Shown: piece by piece, positions 27,040 to 35,235 of the stretch
Layout: each line of letters starts with the position of its first letter
Position numbering within the stretch: position 1 is the first letter of the stretch
Assembly (NCBI GenBank): GCA_016926975.1
Contig: JAFGNP010000053.1
Coordinates: 1-50,997 of the forward strand
DNA length: 50,997 nt
Reading direction: 5' to 3'
Source of the DNA: Coriobacteriia bacterium
GTDB lineage: Bacteria; Actinomycetota; Coriobacteriia; Anaerosomatales; Anaerosomataceae
Translations under genes and position numbers: made by a program
The notes under the pieces: model-generated
What the model was told of the DNA's origin: nothing
The model's database searches: none
Seen by the model: only the letters and a program-made list of their open reading frames with translations

Positions 27040-28407
27040 CTAATTCCGTTGCCGTATCAAGTTTGTGAGCGTTTGAATCTGGTTGTAGACATCCCGCTGC
27101 TCATTCATAAGCCTTTGAATCTTAGTATTCGCGTACATAACCGTCGTGTGATCTCGGCCACCGAACTCACTGCCGATTTTGGGCAGAGAATGGTCAGTCA
27201 GCTCGCGGGACAGATACATACCTATCTGCCGAGGAAAGACGATCGACTGGGCCCGCTTGTTTCCCACCAACTCATTCTTGTTGATTCCGTAGTACTTGCA
27301 GACCTCTTGTTGGATGAGCGAGATGGAGATCGGTTTGATCGAGCGCTCAGGGAAGATGTCCTTCAAGACGCTTTGCGCCAGATCGAGATTGATGGCACGC
27401 CGGGTCACTGAGCTGAAGGCTACCACTCGAAGCAACGCCCCCCAGAGCTCGCGGATGTTGCTGGAGAAGCGGTCCGCTATCAACGAGAGAACCTCATCCG
27501 GGACCTCGTGGCCGTCTGCCTGGGCTTTGCGGCGGAGTATAGCGATGCGGGTCTCGAGGTCGGGCGGCTGGATGTCCGCAATCAAACCCCCACCGAAGCG
27601 CGTGCGAAGGCGTTCCTCGATATCGCCGATTTCCGCCGGTGGCCGATCCGAGGTCATCACTATCTGCTTACCGGCCTCCCGAAGCGTGTTGAAGGTGTGG
27701 AAGAACTCAGTCTGCGTCTGTTCTTTACCAGCGATGAACTGTATGTCGTCAACAAGGAGGACGTCGTTCTCTCGATAGGAGCGACGGAACCCCTCGATGC
27801 GGTTCTTGTCACGGATGGAGTCCACAAAGTCATTGGTGAACTGCTCACTGGACACATACTTAACCTTCATGTGCGGGTAGCTGGACCTGACGTACGAACC
27901 GATCGCCTGAAGAAGGTGAGTCTTCCCCAAGCCGGCACCTCCATAGATGAAGAGTGGGTTGTACGCAGAGCCGGGGGCTTCGGCCACAGCCAGGGCCACA
28001 TGGTAGGAGAACTGGTTTGATGCACCGACGACAAATGAATCGAAGGTGCACCGGGGATTCAGCTCTACCTCATCCTGTTTGCTAACGGAGGTGACGATGG
28101 GATCCGGTTCCACCGTGAGTGTGTAGTTCACAGGCTCCGGTGGGGTCTCTACGGCGCTGCTCCCCGGGACACTGAAACGAACGACCATCGGCGATCCGGT
28201 GACCTGGGTCAGGGCGGAAGCCAACAGACTTGAGTAGCGGGTTTCAAGCCAGTCCCTGGCGAAGTCGTTCTGAACGGACACAACCATCTCCTGCTCTACG
28301 ATCCCAAGCGGGGCTGTCTGCTCGAACCAGGTCTTGAAAGTCGGCGTGTTCAGCTCTCCCCGCACGACATCAAGGGTGTCCTGCCAAACCTGCTGTACGT
28401 CAACCAT
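27040..28407 (-). CDS. dnaA: chromosomal replication initiator DnaA
   Basis: The 455-residue initiator binds DnaA boxes at oriC and melts the origin. Domain I is at about 1-80, a short linker to about 115, then the AAA+ domain with Walker A GGAGLGKT (156-163), Walker B LLVDDIQF, sensor 1 in TSDRPP and the arginine-finger block RLRTRFGGGL. Sensor II reads IRELWGALLRV with Arg319; Trp322 replaces the glutamate normally found there (RELEGAL). Domain IV carries the box-binding signature GRDHTTVMYA (417-426). The ATG at 28405-28407 lies 15 bp after the GHKL-wHTH gene, with only a weak ribosome site. The linker domain II is short for an actinobacterium. Confidence 0.98.
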   Translation of the reverse strand: MVDVQQVWQDTLDVVRGELNTPTFKTWFEQTAPLGIVEQEMVVSVQNDFARDWLETRYSSLLASALTQVTGSPMVVRFSVPGSSAVETPPEPVNYTLTVEPDPIVTSVSKQDEVELNPRCTFDSFVVGASNQFSYHVALAVAEAPGSAYNPLFIYGGAGLGKTHLLQAIGSYVRSSYPHMKVKYVSSEQFTNDFVDSIRDKNRIEGFRRSYRENDVLLVDDIQFIAGKEQTQTEFFHTFNTLREAGKQIVMTSDRPPAEIGDIEERLRTRFGGGLIADIQPPDLETRIAILRRKAQADGHEVPDEVLSLIADRFSSNIRELWGALLRVVAFSSVTRRAINLDLAQSVLKDIFPERSIKPISISLIQQEVCKYYGINKNELVGNKRAQSIVFPRQIGMYLSRELTDHSLPKIGSEFGGRDHTTVMYANTKIQRLMNEQRDVYNQIQTLTNLIRQRN

Positions 28408-28422
28408 CAGCCACTCGCCGCC

Positions 28423-29235
28423 TTATCTTCCAAGTATTGCATCAAGACACCGGACACCCCGATCGGTAAGCATCCGCTTACCGGCATTGTCGGCCGACAG
28501 GAGTTCATGGCCGGCCAACTGCTCGAGGTCGCGATACGCGGTAGAAAGCCCGACGCCCAGCTCTCTAGACACTATGCTGGGGCCGATCGAACCCAACTCC
28601 ATTGCGAGGGACAGCACCTGTTTCTGGCGCAAGCTCAGGGCGGGGAGTTCATACTCCTCCCGGACCAGCGCAGTATCCGGTTCGACGGCCTGGACAGGTG
28701 TGTTCATGCGGAGCGTCACGACAGTTCCACTACCGAGGTTGTCGTCGATCGCGATCGTGCCCCCCGAGAAGGTCAGGCACTCCCGGGCGACCGGCAGTCC
28801 GGATCCGACGCCCTTGATGACGTACTTCATTTCCGTCGTTGCGGTGGTGAACCCTGGGAGGAAGACCCGGTCCTTGTCTCGGATACCGGGACCCTGGTCT
28901 GCGAAGCTGATCATCCTTCCTCCATCCAGAATGCTGACGACGACCTCGTCGAACCCGGCGTGGATGAAGTTCTCAACGACCTCACGTATGACCGTATAGG
29001 GAATCTCCCCGCCGGGCTCATGCGACAGTTGGTACGTGCGCGAAGACAGACTCTCTATCAGGGCGCGCGCGGAGTCCTCTTCGACACGCTCCACCCGGGG
29101 TGGCGCAGTCATGGCATCGTACACCGCGATCAGGGCGGGAGCCGGACCGGGCACTGAAGTTGCCGCGTCCAGAGACTCTGCTGGCGCGAGAGCTTCAAGG
29201 CCGTCAAGCCCACGCGGATCATAGGGAGACCTCAT
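28423..29235 (-). CDS. GHKL ATPase (SpoIIAB-like) fused to a winged helix domain
   Basis: The 270-residue protein has a disordered N-terminus (1-50) and a GHKL-type ATP-binding domain (about 55-178). That domain has the N-box in REVVENFIHAGF (Asn89), the G1 motif DQGPGI (113-118) and the G2 motif GVGSGLPVAR (142-151). There is no dimerisation/phosphoacceptor domain and no membrane helix, so it is not a sensor kinase; it is closest in plan to anti-sigma kinases such as SpoIIAB/RsbW. Residues about 198-270 look like a winged helix-turn-helix (SLRQKQVLSLAMELG, then SIVSRELGVGLSTAYRDLEQL). It is the first gene of the minus-strand run, 15 bp before dnaA and directly beside the DnaA-box cluster. 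A role in controlling dnaA expression or origin firing is inference only. Confidence 0.85.
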   Translation of the reverse strand: MRSPYDPRGLDGLEALAPAESLDAATSVPGPAPALIAVYDAMTAPPRVERVEEDSARALIESLSSRTYQLSHEPGGEIPYTVIREVVENFIHAGFDEVVVSILDGGRMISFADQGPGIRDKDRVFLPGFTTATTEMKYVIKGVGSGLPVARECLTFSGGTIAIDDNLGSGTVVTLRMNTPVQAVEPDTALVREEYELPALSLRQKQVLSLAMELGSIGPSIVSRELGVGLSTAYRDLEQLAGHELLSADNAGKRMLTDRGVRCLDAILGR

Positions 29236-29249
29236 TCACAAACCCCCAA

Positions 29250-29800
29250 GAGACTACTTCATCCACAAACCAGTCCACAATTCACACAGTTGGCCTTGTA
29301 CCAGAAACTGCTGGTAGATGCCGTATCCACAAGCCTCGCGTTCCAGTCGAGCCGTTCCCAGTGAAATGCGCTGAACAGGTCGTTTACCTGTTGTCCACAA
29401 GACTTTCCACACCTGTGGAGAGACTTTCCACCACATCCATCGAACACGCGTCGAACACGCAGGTAGTGGTTCTCCAGAGCTACGAAAAGCCTTTCCATCG
29501 GCATTCGGCCGGTGGACAACGCTCTCGCTGTTGTGGAAAGAGCTGACATACTGTCAAATGGCTAAAGGTACACAGGTGCTGCGCTGTGGATAACCAGTCG
29601 GAGCAACCTGTCTGCAGCTGGGCCGTAGAAACCGTACAACCACTCTGACCTGGGCGTTTACAGCTGCGCGGCCGAGAAACATCGGGCGGCGGAGCGGGAT
29701 CGATTGTATCAGAGCGGTTGCGGGCGCAACAACGGACGGAATGCTGTTATCCACAGGTGCGGCGTGCTTGATTCCTGGGTTTTCCACACTGTCCACAGAT
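29250..29800. other. probable origin of replication (oriC)
   Basis: This non-coding interval between the GHKL gene and rpmH holds two consensus DnaA boxes, TGTGGATAA (29585-29593) and TTATCCACA (29747-29755). One-mismatch boxes include TCATCCACA (29259-29267), GTATCCACA (29323-29331), TTGTCCACA (29391-29399) and TTTTCCACA (29780-29788). Weaker sites occur at 29271-29279, 29403-29411, 29414-29422, 29532-29540 and 29789-29797. No protein gene is visible. Box density, the neighbours and the divergent transcription of the two sides support an origin. An obvious AT-rich unwinding element is not clear by eye. Confidence 0.82.
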
Positions 29801-29893
29801 TTCGGACTTTTTTCGCGCATCAGCCCGGGGAGTACTGTGAAACGCCACCACCAGCCACGAGGCACAACGTGCTCTCCAGGTGATGTAGGCACG

Positions 29894-29923
29894 TTGACAT
29901 GCGGCACAGGGCGCCGCTATAAT
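29894..29923 (+). promoter_or_regulatory. promoter of the rpmH-rnpA-yidD-yidC-jag operon
   Basis: Perfect consensus hexamers TTGACA (29894-29899) and TATAAT (29918-29923) are separated by 18 bp. Transcription would start near 29930, about 45 bases before the rpmH GTG. It is the strongest promoter seen in the window. Confidence 0.9.
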
Positions 29924-29975
29924 CGCCGAGCTTGTGCCCAGACCAGCACCGGGGCACCGACATGGAGGTTCTGAA

Positions 29976-30119
29976 GTGAAGCGTACATATCAGCCGAACA
30001 ACCGGAAGCGCGCGAAGACGCACGGATTCCGGAAGCGCATGTCCACGAAGGCCGGCCGGGCGATACTGGCCGCTCGCCGCCGCAAGGGTCGCAAGGTAAT
30101 CTGCCCTAGCGCCGCGTGA
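29976..30119 (+). CDS. rpmH: 50S ribosomal protein L34
   Basis: The 47-residue basic protein begins [18 protein letters not shown] and continues [18 protein letters not shown], the standard L34 sequence. The start is GTG at 29976-29978, with GGAGG eight bases upstream; the open frame extends 14 codons further but those are not L34-like. The C-terminal KVICPSAA is a little longer and less basic than usual. It is the first gene of the operon and precedes rnpA by 19 bp, the order found in nearly all bacteria. Confidence 0.97.
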   Translation: MKRTYQPNNRKRAKTHGFRKRMSTKAGRAILAARRRKGRKVICPSAA

Positions 30120-30138
30120 GCGTCTAGGCGAGCGGTTC

Positions 30139-30474
30139 GTGCAAATGCGCACCATCACCGCGCACAGTGAGATCGAGCGGCTGTTTCGAGAAGGGCGCCG
30201 GGTATCCCACCCGGCGCTTCTTGTATTGGCTGCCCCCCGCCCGCAGGGCGAGGCGTCGGCAGGAAGGGCGTTGTTCGTTGCCGGCAAGCGGCTCGGGGGT
30301 GCGGTAGTACGGAATCGGTCGAAGCGGGTCCTCCGAGAGACGGTGCGCCGCATGAGCGGCCCTTGGGCCGGCTGGGACGTTGCGTTAATAGCGCGACCGG
30401 GTACCGCGGACGCTGACGCGAGGACCTTGGACGAAGCCGTGAATAAGGCTCTCGAGTCACTGGGCATCGTCTGA
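30139..30474 (+). CDS. rnpA: ribonuclease P protein component
   Basis: This 111-residue basic protein binds the RNase P RNA and helps it trim tRNA 5' ends. The family motif is seen in [18 protein letters not shown] (the RNR box), and the N-terminus [20 protein letters not shown] is typical. The start may be GTG at 30139, six bases after AGGCGAG, or ATG at 30145; both give a normal protein. Its stop overlaps the yidD start (TGATG). The RNA partner rnpB was not found in the window. Confidence 0.95.
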   Translation: MQMRTITAHSEIERLFREGRRVSHPALLVLAAPRPQGEASAGRALFVAGKRLGGAVVRNRSKRVLRETVRRMSGPWAGWDVALIARPGTADADARTLDEAVNKALESLGIV

Positions 30475-30695
30475 TGAGTAATCCGCTAGCGGGCGGGGCC
30501 GTCCTCGCCATACGCTTCTACCAGAAGTTCCTGTCGCCGCTACTGCCGGCATCGTGTCGCTTCATGCCGACGTGCTCGAACTACACGATCACCGCGATCG
30601 AGCGGTATGGCCTGTGGAGGGGCGGGTGGCTCGGGCTCAAGCGCATCGGGCGTTGCCATCCGTGGAGCAAGGGTGGACATGATCCCGTGCCATGA
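30474..30695 (+). CDS. yidD: membrane protein insertion efficiency factor YidD
   Basis: The 73-residue protein carries the full YidD/DUF37 signature: [25 protein letters not shown] in the middle with three conserved cysteines, followed by [19 protein letters not shown]. YidD is a small amphipathic protein that helps YidC/Sec insertion of inner-membrane proteins. Its ATG overlaps the rnpA stop by one base and yidC follows, the conserved arrangement. Confidence 0.96.
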   Translation: MSNPLAGGAVLAIRFYQKFLSPLLPASCRFMPTCSNYTITAIERYGLWRGGWLGLKRIGRCHPWSKGGHDPVP

Positions 30696-30820
30696 GGACG
30701 GACGCGCGTGTGAGTAGTATAGTGTGTAGATTGCAAACGGCCCCCCGACGTCGGATCGGGAGTGGATGGGACACCAAGCACCAGTAGATCCTGCACCTCA
30801 GATTAGGAGGTTGGCGCGCT

Positions 30821-31540
30821 GTGCTCGAACCGATCGAAGAAGCGCTCTTCTGGATTCTCCAGCAGCTCCACACGGTAGTCGGCGACTACGGGTTCGCGAT
30901 CATCGGCCTGACGGTGCTCATCAGAGTCCTGCTGCTGCCGCTCACGGTGAAGCAGACCAAGTCGATGTACGAGCTTCAGCGGATACAGCCGAAGATCAAG
31001 GAGCTGCAGGACAAGTATAAGAAGGACAAAGAGAAGCTCCAGGAAGAGACGATGAAGTTCTACCAGGAGAACAAGGTCAACCCCTTCGGGGGCTGTCTGC
31101 CACTGCTGCTGCAGATGCCGGTCTTCTTCGCGCTGTTCCGCATGCTAGGAACCGCTGGAGGTAAGCCCGGGCTCTTCCCGCAGTACATCGCGTCTCTCCC
31201 TGAGACTGTAGCCGAGGCAGCTTCAAGATTCTGGATAATTCTGCCAGATATTACCATGTCCGCCAGTCAGGTCTACAAGGCCAGCGGGCTTGGCTCTGCG
31301 TTGCCGTATGTCATATTCGTCATCCTGTTCGGACTCAGCACGGTCATTCCCCAACTAATGCAACCCGGCGCCCAGGGTCAGCAGAAGCAGATGGCGATCA
31401 TGATGGGCGGAATGATGTTGTTCTTCGGGTGGAGCGTTTCGGGGGGAGTAGTCCTGTACTGGGTCACGCAGGGCATACTCGGCCTGGCCCAGCAGCAGAT
31501 ACAGATGCGCATGTATAAGTCCCAGGAGGAGCGGGCATGA
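30821..31540 (+). CDS. yidC: membrane protein insertase YidC (Oxa1 family)
   Basis: The 239-residue insertase is of the short Gram-positive type without the large periplasmic domain of proteobacterial YidC. A first helix at about 22-43 carries the hydrophilic-groove arginine Arg35 in TVLIRVLLLP. A charged cytoplasmic hairpin follows (LQRIQPKIKELQDKYKKDKE), then four more helices including NPFGGCLPLLLQMPVFFALF. The GTG at 30821 has AGGAGG ten bases upstream. No lipoprotein cysteine is seen near the N-terminus. The stop overlaps the jag ATG (ATGA), so the two are coupled. Confidence 0.96.
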   Translation: MLEPIEEALFWILQQLHTVVGDYGFAIIGLTVLIRVLLLPLTVKQTKSMYELQRIQPKIKELQDKYKKDKEKLQEETMKFYQENKVNPFGGCLPLLLQMPVFFALFRMLGTAGGKPGLFPQYIASLPETVAEAASRFWIILPDITMSASQVYKASGLGSALPYVIFVILFGLSTVIPQLMQPGAQGQQKQMAIMMGGMMLFFGWSVSGGVVLYWVTQGILGLAQQQIQMRMYKSQEERA

Positions 31541-32289
31541 TCGAGGAAGTCACGATGGAGGGCCCGACAGTTGCCGAAGCCGTAGACGCGGCTCTTGAGG
31601 AGATGGGCGTTCAACAGGACGCCATCAACTTCGAGGTTCTGTCAGAGCCGAGCCGAGGGTTGTTCGGATCGTCCGGTAAGCCGGCGGTAGTCCGGGTCTG
31701 GCTGAAGCCGGAGGCTTTGGTCGGCGATTCAACCGACGAGGCCAACGAGGACTACGAGGAGATGGACAGCGAAGCGCCACCGGCCGCGTCCAAGAGGGTG
31801 GCTCCGGCCGATATCGTCGAGATGAGCGACGAGGAGCTTGACGCAATCGCGGACACTGGAGTGGCTACGATCGGGGACATTCTTGCGAGCCTCGGCATCG
31901 AAGCGACGGTGGAGGAGTACGAGGGCGATGAAGGAGAGATAATCCTGGACATCGTCGGCGACGACCTCGGGATTCTTATAGGCAGGCACGGGAGGACCCT
32001 GGACGCACTGCAGATCCTCGTGTCAGCCATCACCAACCGGAAGCTCGATCAGAGGTACCCGCTTATCGTCGACGTGTCGGGATACCGTCACCGTCGGCGA
32101 GTGAAGCTGGAGGAGATAGCACGGCGTGCGGCAGACCGAGCTGTTCGGCAGAAGAGGCCCGTGCAACTGAGACCGATGACGAGTTTCGAGCGTCGCGTAA
32201 TACATGTGGTCTTGCGTGACGACCGCAGGGTGAAGACAGAGAGCGAAGGCGAAGAGCCCCGCAGAATGGTAGTAGTGCGGCCAGGGTAG
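31537..32289 (+). CDS. jag: RNA-binding protein Jag/KhpB (EloR)
   Basis: The 250-residue protein has the three usual parts. A Jag_N domain covers about 1-55 (GPTVAEAVDAALEEMGV), then an acidic linker. A KH domain carries the GxxG-type loop in LIGRHGRTLDALQ (about 148-160), and a C-terminal R3H domain includes TSFERRVIHVVL. KhpB binds many RNAs, pairs with KhpA and in firmicutes affects cell elongation and division. It overlaps yidC by four bases. The C-terminal extension after R3H is short. A terminator-like hairpin follows at 32310. Confidence 0.94.
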   Translation: MIEEVTMEGPTVAEAVDAALEEMGVQQDAINFEVLSEPSRGLFGSSGKPAVVRVWLKPEALVGDSTDEANEDYEEMDSEAPPAASKRVAPADIVEMSDEELDAIADTGVATIGDILASLGIEATVEEYEGDEGEIILDIVGDDLGILIGRHGRTLDALQILVSAITNRKLDQRYPLIVDVSGYRHRRRVKLEEIARRAADRAVRQKRPVQLRPMTSFERRVIHVVLRDDRRVKTESEGEEPRRMVVVRPG

Positions 32290-32309
32290 TCATCGCGCGG
32301 AGTGTTTCT

Positions 32310-32343
32310 GGGCGTCCGGCGTTTGCCGGGCGCCCTTCTGTTT
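32310..32343 (+). terminator. terminator of the rpmH-jag operon
   Basis: GGGCGTCCGGC and GCCGGGCGCCC form a GC-rich stem around the loop GTTT (32310-32335), followed by TTCTGTTT. It begins 21 bp after the jag stop. Confidence 0.65.
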
Positions 32344-32703
32344 GCGGAGGCCAGTTGCGTCGGCACGTAGCCGATCGTGCGGCGATCCTGACGTCGACGC
32401 CTGGGGCCCGGCTGCCAATGTCAGCACTCTGATGAGTGGATTGCAGACGGCAGAGAGAGCAGATCATCATCTCCAGCCGCACTGCGAAACGAGTTCGGCC
32501 TTGAGCCCTCTAACGCGGCGGGCCAAGTCGCCAGGCTGATGGACACAGGCAACGATCGCGCCCATCATCCGTTGGCGCACAAGAGCCGTAGGGTTGGCGC
32601 AAGCGAAAACCTCAATCCATTGTCTAGACTTCATGGCTCATGGGTTTGCGGCGGATGGGCCGTCAGAATGTGGTTCTCGAACGTAGCGATACCCATGCTG
32701 AGT
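32344..32703. other. non-coding stretch, no gene seen
   Basis: About 360 bp between the jag terminator and the first parS site contain no frame with a ribosome site and protein-like composition. The 65-codon frame at 32342-32539 is Arg/Ser/Pro-rich in the manner of a random GC-rich frame. In many bacteria mnmE and mnmG lie in this position; no trace of them could be recognised. Confidence 0.5.
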
Positions 32704-32719
32704 TGTTTCACGTGAAACT
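32704..32719. promoter_or_regulatory. parS: parS site 1
   Basis: TGTTTCACGTGAAACT contains the 14-bp perfect palindrome GTTTCACGTGAAAC (32705-32718), the universal parS core bound by ParB. It lies about 850 bp upstream of parA and about 3 kb from the predicted oriC. Confidence 0.93.
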
Positions 32720-32763
32720 TCCGAGCCGAAGACATCTTGATTGTGGAACCGTTAGGCCGCAAT

Positions 32764-33489
32764 ATGTTTCACGTGAAACCTGAGAGCGACATCATCAGCC
32801 CAATGGCTATCCGCGAAGCCCTGATGGCGGCGGGTGTCCCGACGACTGAAGAGCAGTCCATTCTGTTGGGGCGTCACGCGGAGCGTGTCATTCGCAGCAA
32901 TGCGGTCATGAATCTGACGAGAATCGTTGAGCCGGACGACGTGATCCGCCTTCACATAGTGGACTCCCTGGCATTCTTGCCACACGTGGGTCCAGACGAG
33001 GGCAAGATCGTGGACCTTGGATCCGGCGCAGGCTTTCCTGGGATTCCTCTGGCAATACTGGGGAGAGACGTTACCCTGTGCGAATCCAGCTTGAAGAAGG
33101 CCAAGTTCCTGCAGGAGTGTGTGGAAGACCTGGGATTGTCATGCGCAGTTGCCGGTATGCGTGCCGAGGAGCTTGCGTTGAGCAATCCGCGGGCTGCTGA
33201 TTGGGTGATTGCTCGAGCAGTGACGTCGCTGGCGTCGTTAGTAGAATTGGCCTCTCCGCTGTTGCGGAAGGGCGGGCGTTTGCTCGCCCTTAAGGGTCGG
33301 GAGGATAGCGAAGAGGAGTTCCAGGCCGACAGGGCATGCGCCCTGTGCGGAATGCGCCTGTTGGAGCGCAGGGCGTACGGTCTGTCGGGAGGAGAAGTAA
33401 GAACATGCTACGTGTACGAATGGGTCGCGGAGCCCTCCAAGAAGCTGCCTCGGAGAGTGGGCCTCGCACAGAAGAGGCCGCTGGGCTGA
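32764..33489 (+). CDS. rsmG: 16S rRNA m7G527 methyltransferase RsmG
   Basis: The 241-residue SAM-dependent methyltransferase modifies G527 of 16S rRNA; its loss gives low-level streptomycin resistance in several species. The SAM site is VDLGSGAGFPGIPLAIL, and LCESSLKKAKFLQECVEDL follows as motif II. The start chosen is ATG at 32764, giving MFHVKPE; the second parS site lies inside these first codons, a known feature of rsmG genes near parAB. A TTG at 32737 and an ATG at 32803 are alternatives, but neither has a better ribosome site. parA follows after 68 bp. Confidence 0.93.
   Translation: MFHVKPESDIISPMAIREALMAAGVPTTEEQSILLGRHAERVIRSNAVMNLTRIVEPDDVIRLHIVDSLAFLPHVGPDEGKIVDLGSGAGFPGIPLAILGRDVTLCESSLKKAKFLQECVEDLGLSCAVAGMRAEELALSNPRAADWVIARAVTSLASLVELASPLLRKGGRLLALKGREDSEEEFQADRACALCGMRLLERRAYGLSGGEVRTCYVYEWVAEPSKKLPRRVGLAQKRPLG
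32765..32780. promoter_or_regulatory. parS: parS site 2, inside the rsmG start
   Basis: TGTTTCACGTGAAACC has the same 14-bp palindrome (32766-32779) as site 1 and lies 61 bp from it, centre to centre. It encodes residues 1-6 of RsmG (MFHVKP). ParB spreading from here would cover the rsmG-parA-parB region. Confidence 0.93.
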
Positions 33490-33557
33490 AATGGGGCTAT
33501 GAGGGCAGGAAGCGTTGCCGTATACTCGCTGGATAGCGGAGGCTGGGAGGAGGACCC

Positions 33558-34361
33558 GTGTCCGAATGGGATGATATGCCGGGCTCTGCGGGCAACCCCG
33601 CGGCTCATGTACTGGCGGTGGTCAACCAAAAGGGCGGTGTGGGCAAGAGCACCACGGCGGTCAATCTGTCGGCGACTCTCGCCGACGGCGGGAAGAGAGT
33701 GCTCCTGATCGATCTTGACCCCCAGGGTAACGCCACCTCCGGATACGGGCTGGACAAGAATCAGAGGGAGCAATGCGTGTACGACGCCCTTCTGAACGAT
33801 GTGCCTCTGAGCCAGCTGATCGAGCCAGTTGGCGTAGAAGGTGTATTCATGGTCCCTTCCACCATCCAGCTGGCGGGTGCGGAAATCGAGCTCGTATCTG
33901 CGTTCAGCCGCGAATCCAAGCTCAAGCAAATGCTGGAGCCGGTGAAGGGCGACTTCGACTTTGTCGTGATTGACTGCCCTCCATCACTGGGGCTGCTTAC
34001 TATCAATGCGCTCACCGCTTCCGATGGGGTATTGATACCGGTGCAATGCGAGTACTACGCACTGGAAGGGTTGTCCAAGCTTCTGGAGAGCGTTCGTCTG
34101 GTGAAGACACACCTGAATCCCGGACTAGAGGTATTCGGTGTCGTGATGACGATGTACGACGCGCGGACCAGGTTGTCACAACAGGTCGTGGAGGAAGTGA
34201 AGGACTTCTTTGGGGAACGTGTGTTCGATACTGTCATTCCCCGCAGCGTTCGTCTGTCGGAGGCCCCGAGCTATGGTCAGCCTATTACGATATTCGACTC
34301 GAGCGGACGTGGTTCAGAGGCTTACAGGCAACTGGCGAAGGAAGTGATGGCTCGTGTCTAA
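33558..34361 (+). CDS. parA: chromosome partitioning ATPase ParA (Soj)
   Basis: The 267-residue protein has the deviant Walker A motif KGGVGKST (about residues 25-32), Walker A' LLIDLDPQGNAT and Walker B VVIDCPPSLGLLT. It has no N-terminal HTH, so it is the chromosomal Soj type that drives origin segregation by cycling on the nucleoid and also touches DnaA. The start is GTG at 33558 with GGAGGAGG six bases upstream. parB overlaps its end by 8 bp. Confidence 0.97.
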   Translation: MSEWDDMPGSAGNPAAHVLAVVNQKGGVGKSTTAVNLSATLADGGKRVLLIDLDPQGNATSGYGLDKNQREQCVYDALLNDVPLSQLIEPVGVEGVFMVPSTIQLAGAEIELVSAFSRESKLKQMLEPVKGDFDFVVIDCPPSLGLLTINALTASDGVLIPVQCEYYALEGLSKLLESVRLVKTHLNPGLEVFGVVMTMYDARTRLSQQVVEEVKDFFGERVFDTVIPRSVRLSEAPSYGQPITIFDSSGRGSEAYRQLAKEVMARV

Positions 34362-35235
34362 GCGAGGTTTGGGCAGAGGGCTTTCTGCCTTGATTCCTGG
34401 GGCTGGGCAGGAAGTGGGTGGAGATGTCATCGAGCTCGGTGTGAACGAGATCACTCCGAATCCGCTGCAGCCAAGAACGGACATAGCCGAAGAGCAGATA
34501 TCAGAGCTTGCGGACTCTATCCGGAAGGTCGGAGTGTTGCAGCCGATCATCGTCCGACCGGAAGGTGCGGGGTATCAGATCATTGCCGGAGAGCGGAGAT
34601 GGCGCGCTTCCCGCGCGGCCGGCCTTGAGCGGGTTCCCGTCCGAGTTATGGCAACAACGGAGACAGAGGCACTCGCACTCGCCCTGATAGAGAACCTCCA
34701 GCGCGAGGATCTGAATCCAATCGAAGAGGCCAGCGGCTACCGAAGGTTGATTGCGGAGCACGGCATGACCCAGGCCGAGCTTGCGAATCGAGTCTCTAAG
34801 TCGCGTTCCGCTGTGACCAACACACTCCGACTCCTTGATCTGCCCGAGGATATTCAGCAGCTCCTCTACGAGGGGAAGCTCTCGGCCGGTCACGCCCGGG
34901 CGATTCTGTCGGTGAATGATGATGACCGGCGGCACACCCTTGCACGCAAGTGTGTCGAGGAGGGCCTGTCGGTGCGTGAGGCCGAAGGTCTTGCCAAGCT
35001 GTTGGCTGCCGGCGCATCCGTTCACACGCCACGCGCAGTCACGCCGAAGTCATACAAGATCGTGGCCCGAAAATTGCGACGGCTGCTCTCTACCAACGTG
35101 CGTGTACGTCAGACTGCGAAGAAGGGCAAGATAGAGATCGACTTCCACGACGAGGAGGAGCTGGAGCGAATCGTCAGACTCCTGACGGAAGGGTCCGAGA
35201 CTCCGACGGCAGGGGGGGCGATGCAGAATGAGTAG
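34354..35235 (+). CDS. parB: chromosome partitioning protein ParB (Spo0J)
   Basis: The 293-residue CTPase binds parS and spreads as a sliding clamp. The N-terminal ParB domain has the box NPLQPRTD and the CTP-binding motif GERRWRA. A helix-turn-helix follows in MTQAELANRVSKSRSAVTNTLRLL, and a C-terminal dimerisation region ends near 285. The first residues SKRGLGRGLSALIPG are the ParA-stimulating tail found in most ParB proteins. The start is GTG at 34354, inside the end of parA. The matching parS sites lie at 32704 and 32765. Confidence 0.97.
   Translation: MSKRGLGRGLSALIPGAGQEVGGDVIELGVNEITPNPLQPRTDIAEEQISELADSIRKVGVLQPIIVRPEGAGYQIIAGERRWRASRAAGLERVPVRVMATTETEALALALIENLQREDLNPIEEASGYRRLIAEHGMTQAELANRVSKSRSAVTNTLRLLDLPEDIQQLLYEGKLSAGHARAILSVNDDDRRHTLARKCVEEGLSVREAEGLAKLLAAGASVHTPRAVTPKSYKIVARKLRRLLSTNVRVRQTAKKGKIEIDFHDEEELERIVRLLTEGSETPTAGGAMQNE

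Noticed and set aside
32342-32539. 65-codon frame between jag and rsmG
   Set aside because: No ribosome site and amino-acid use like random GC-rich sequence.
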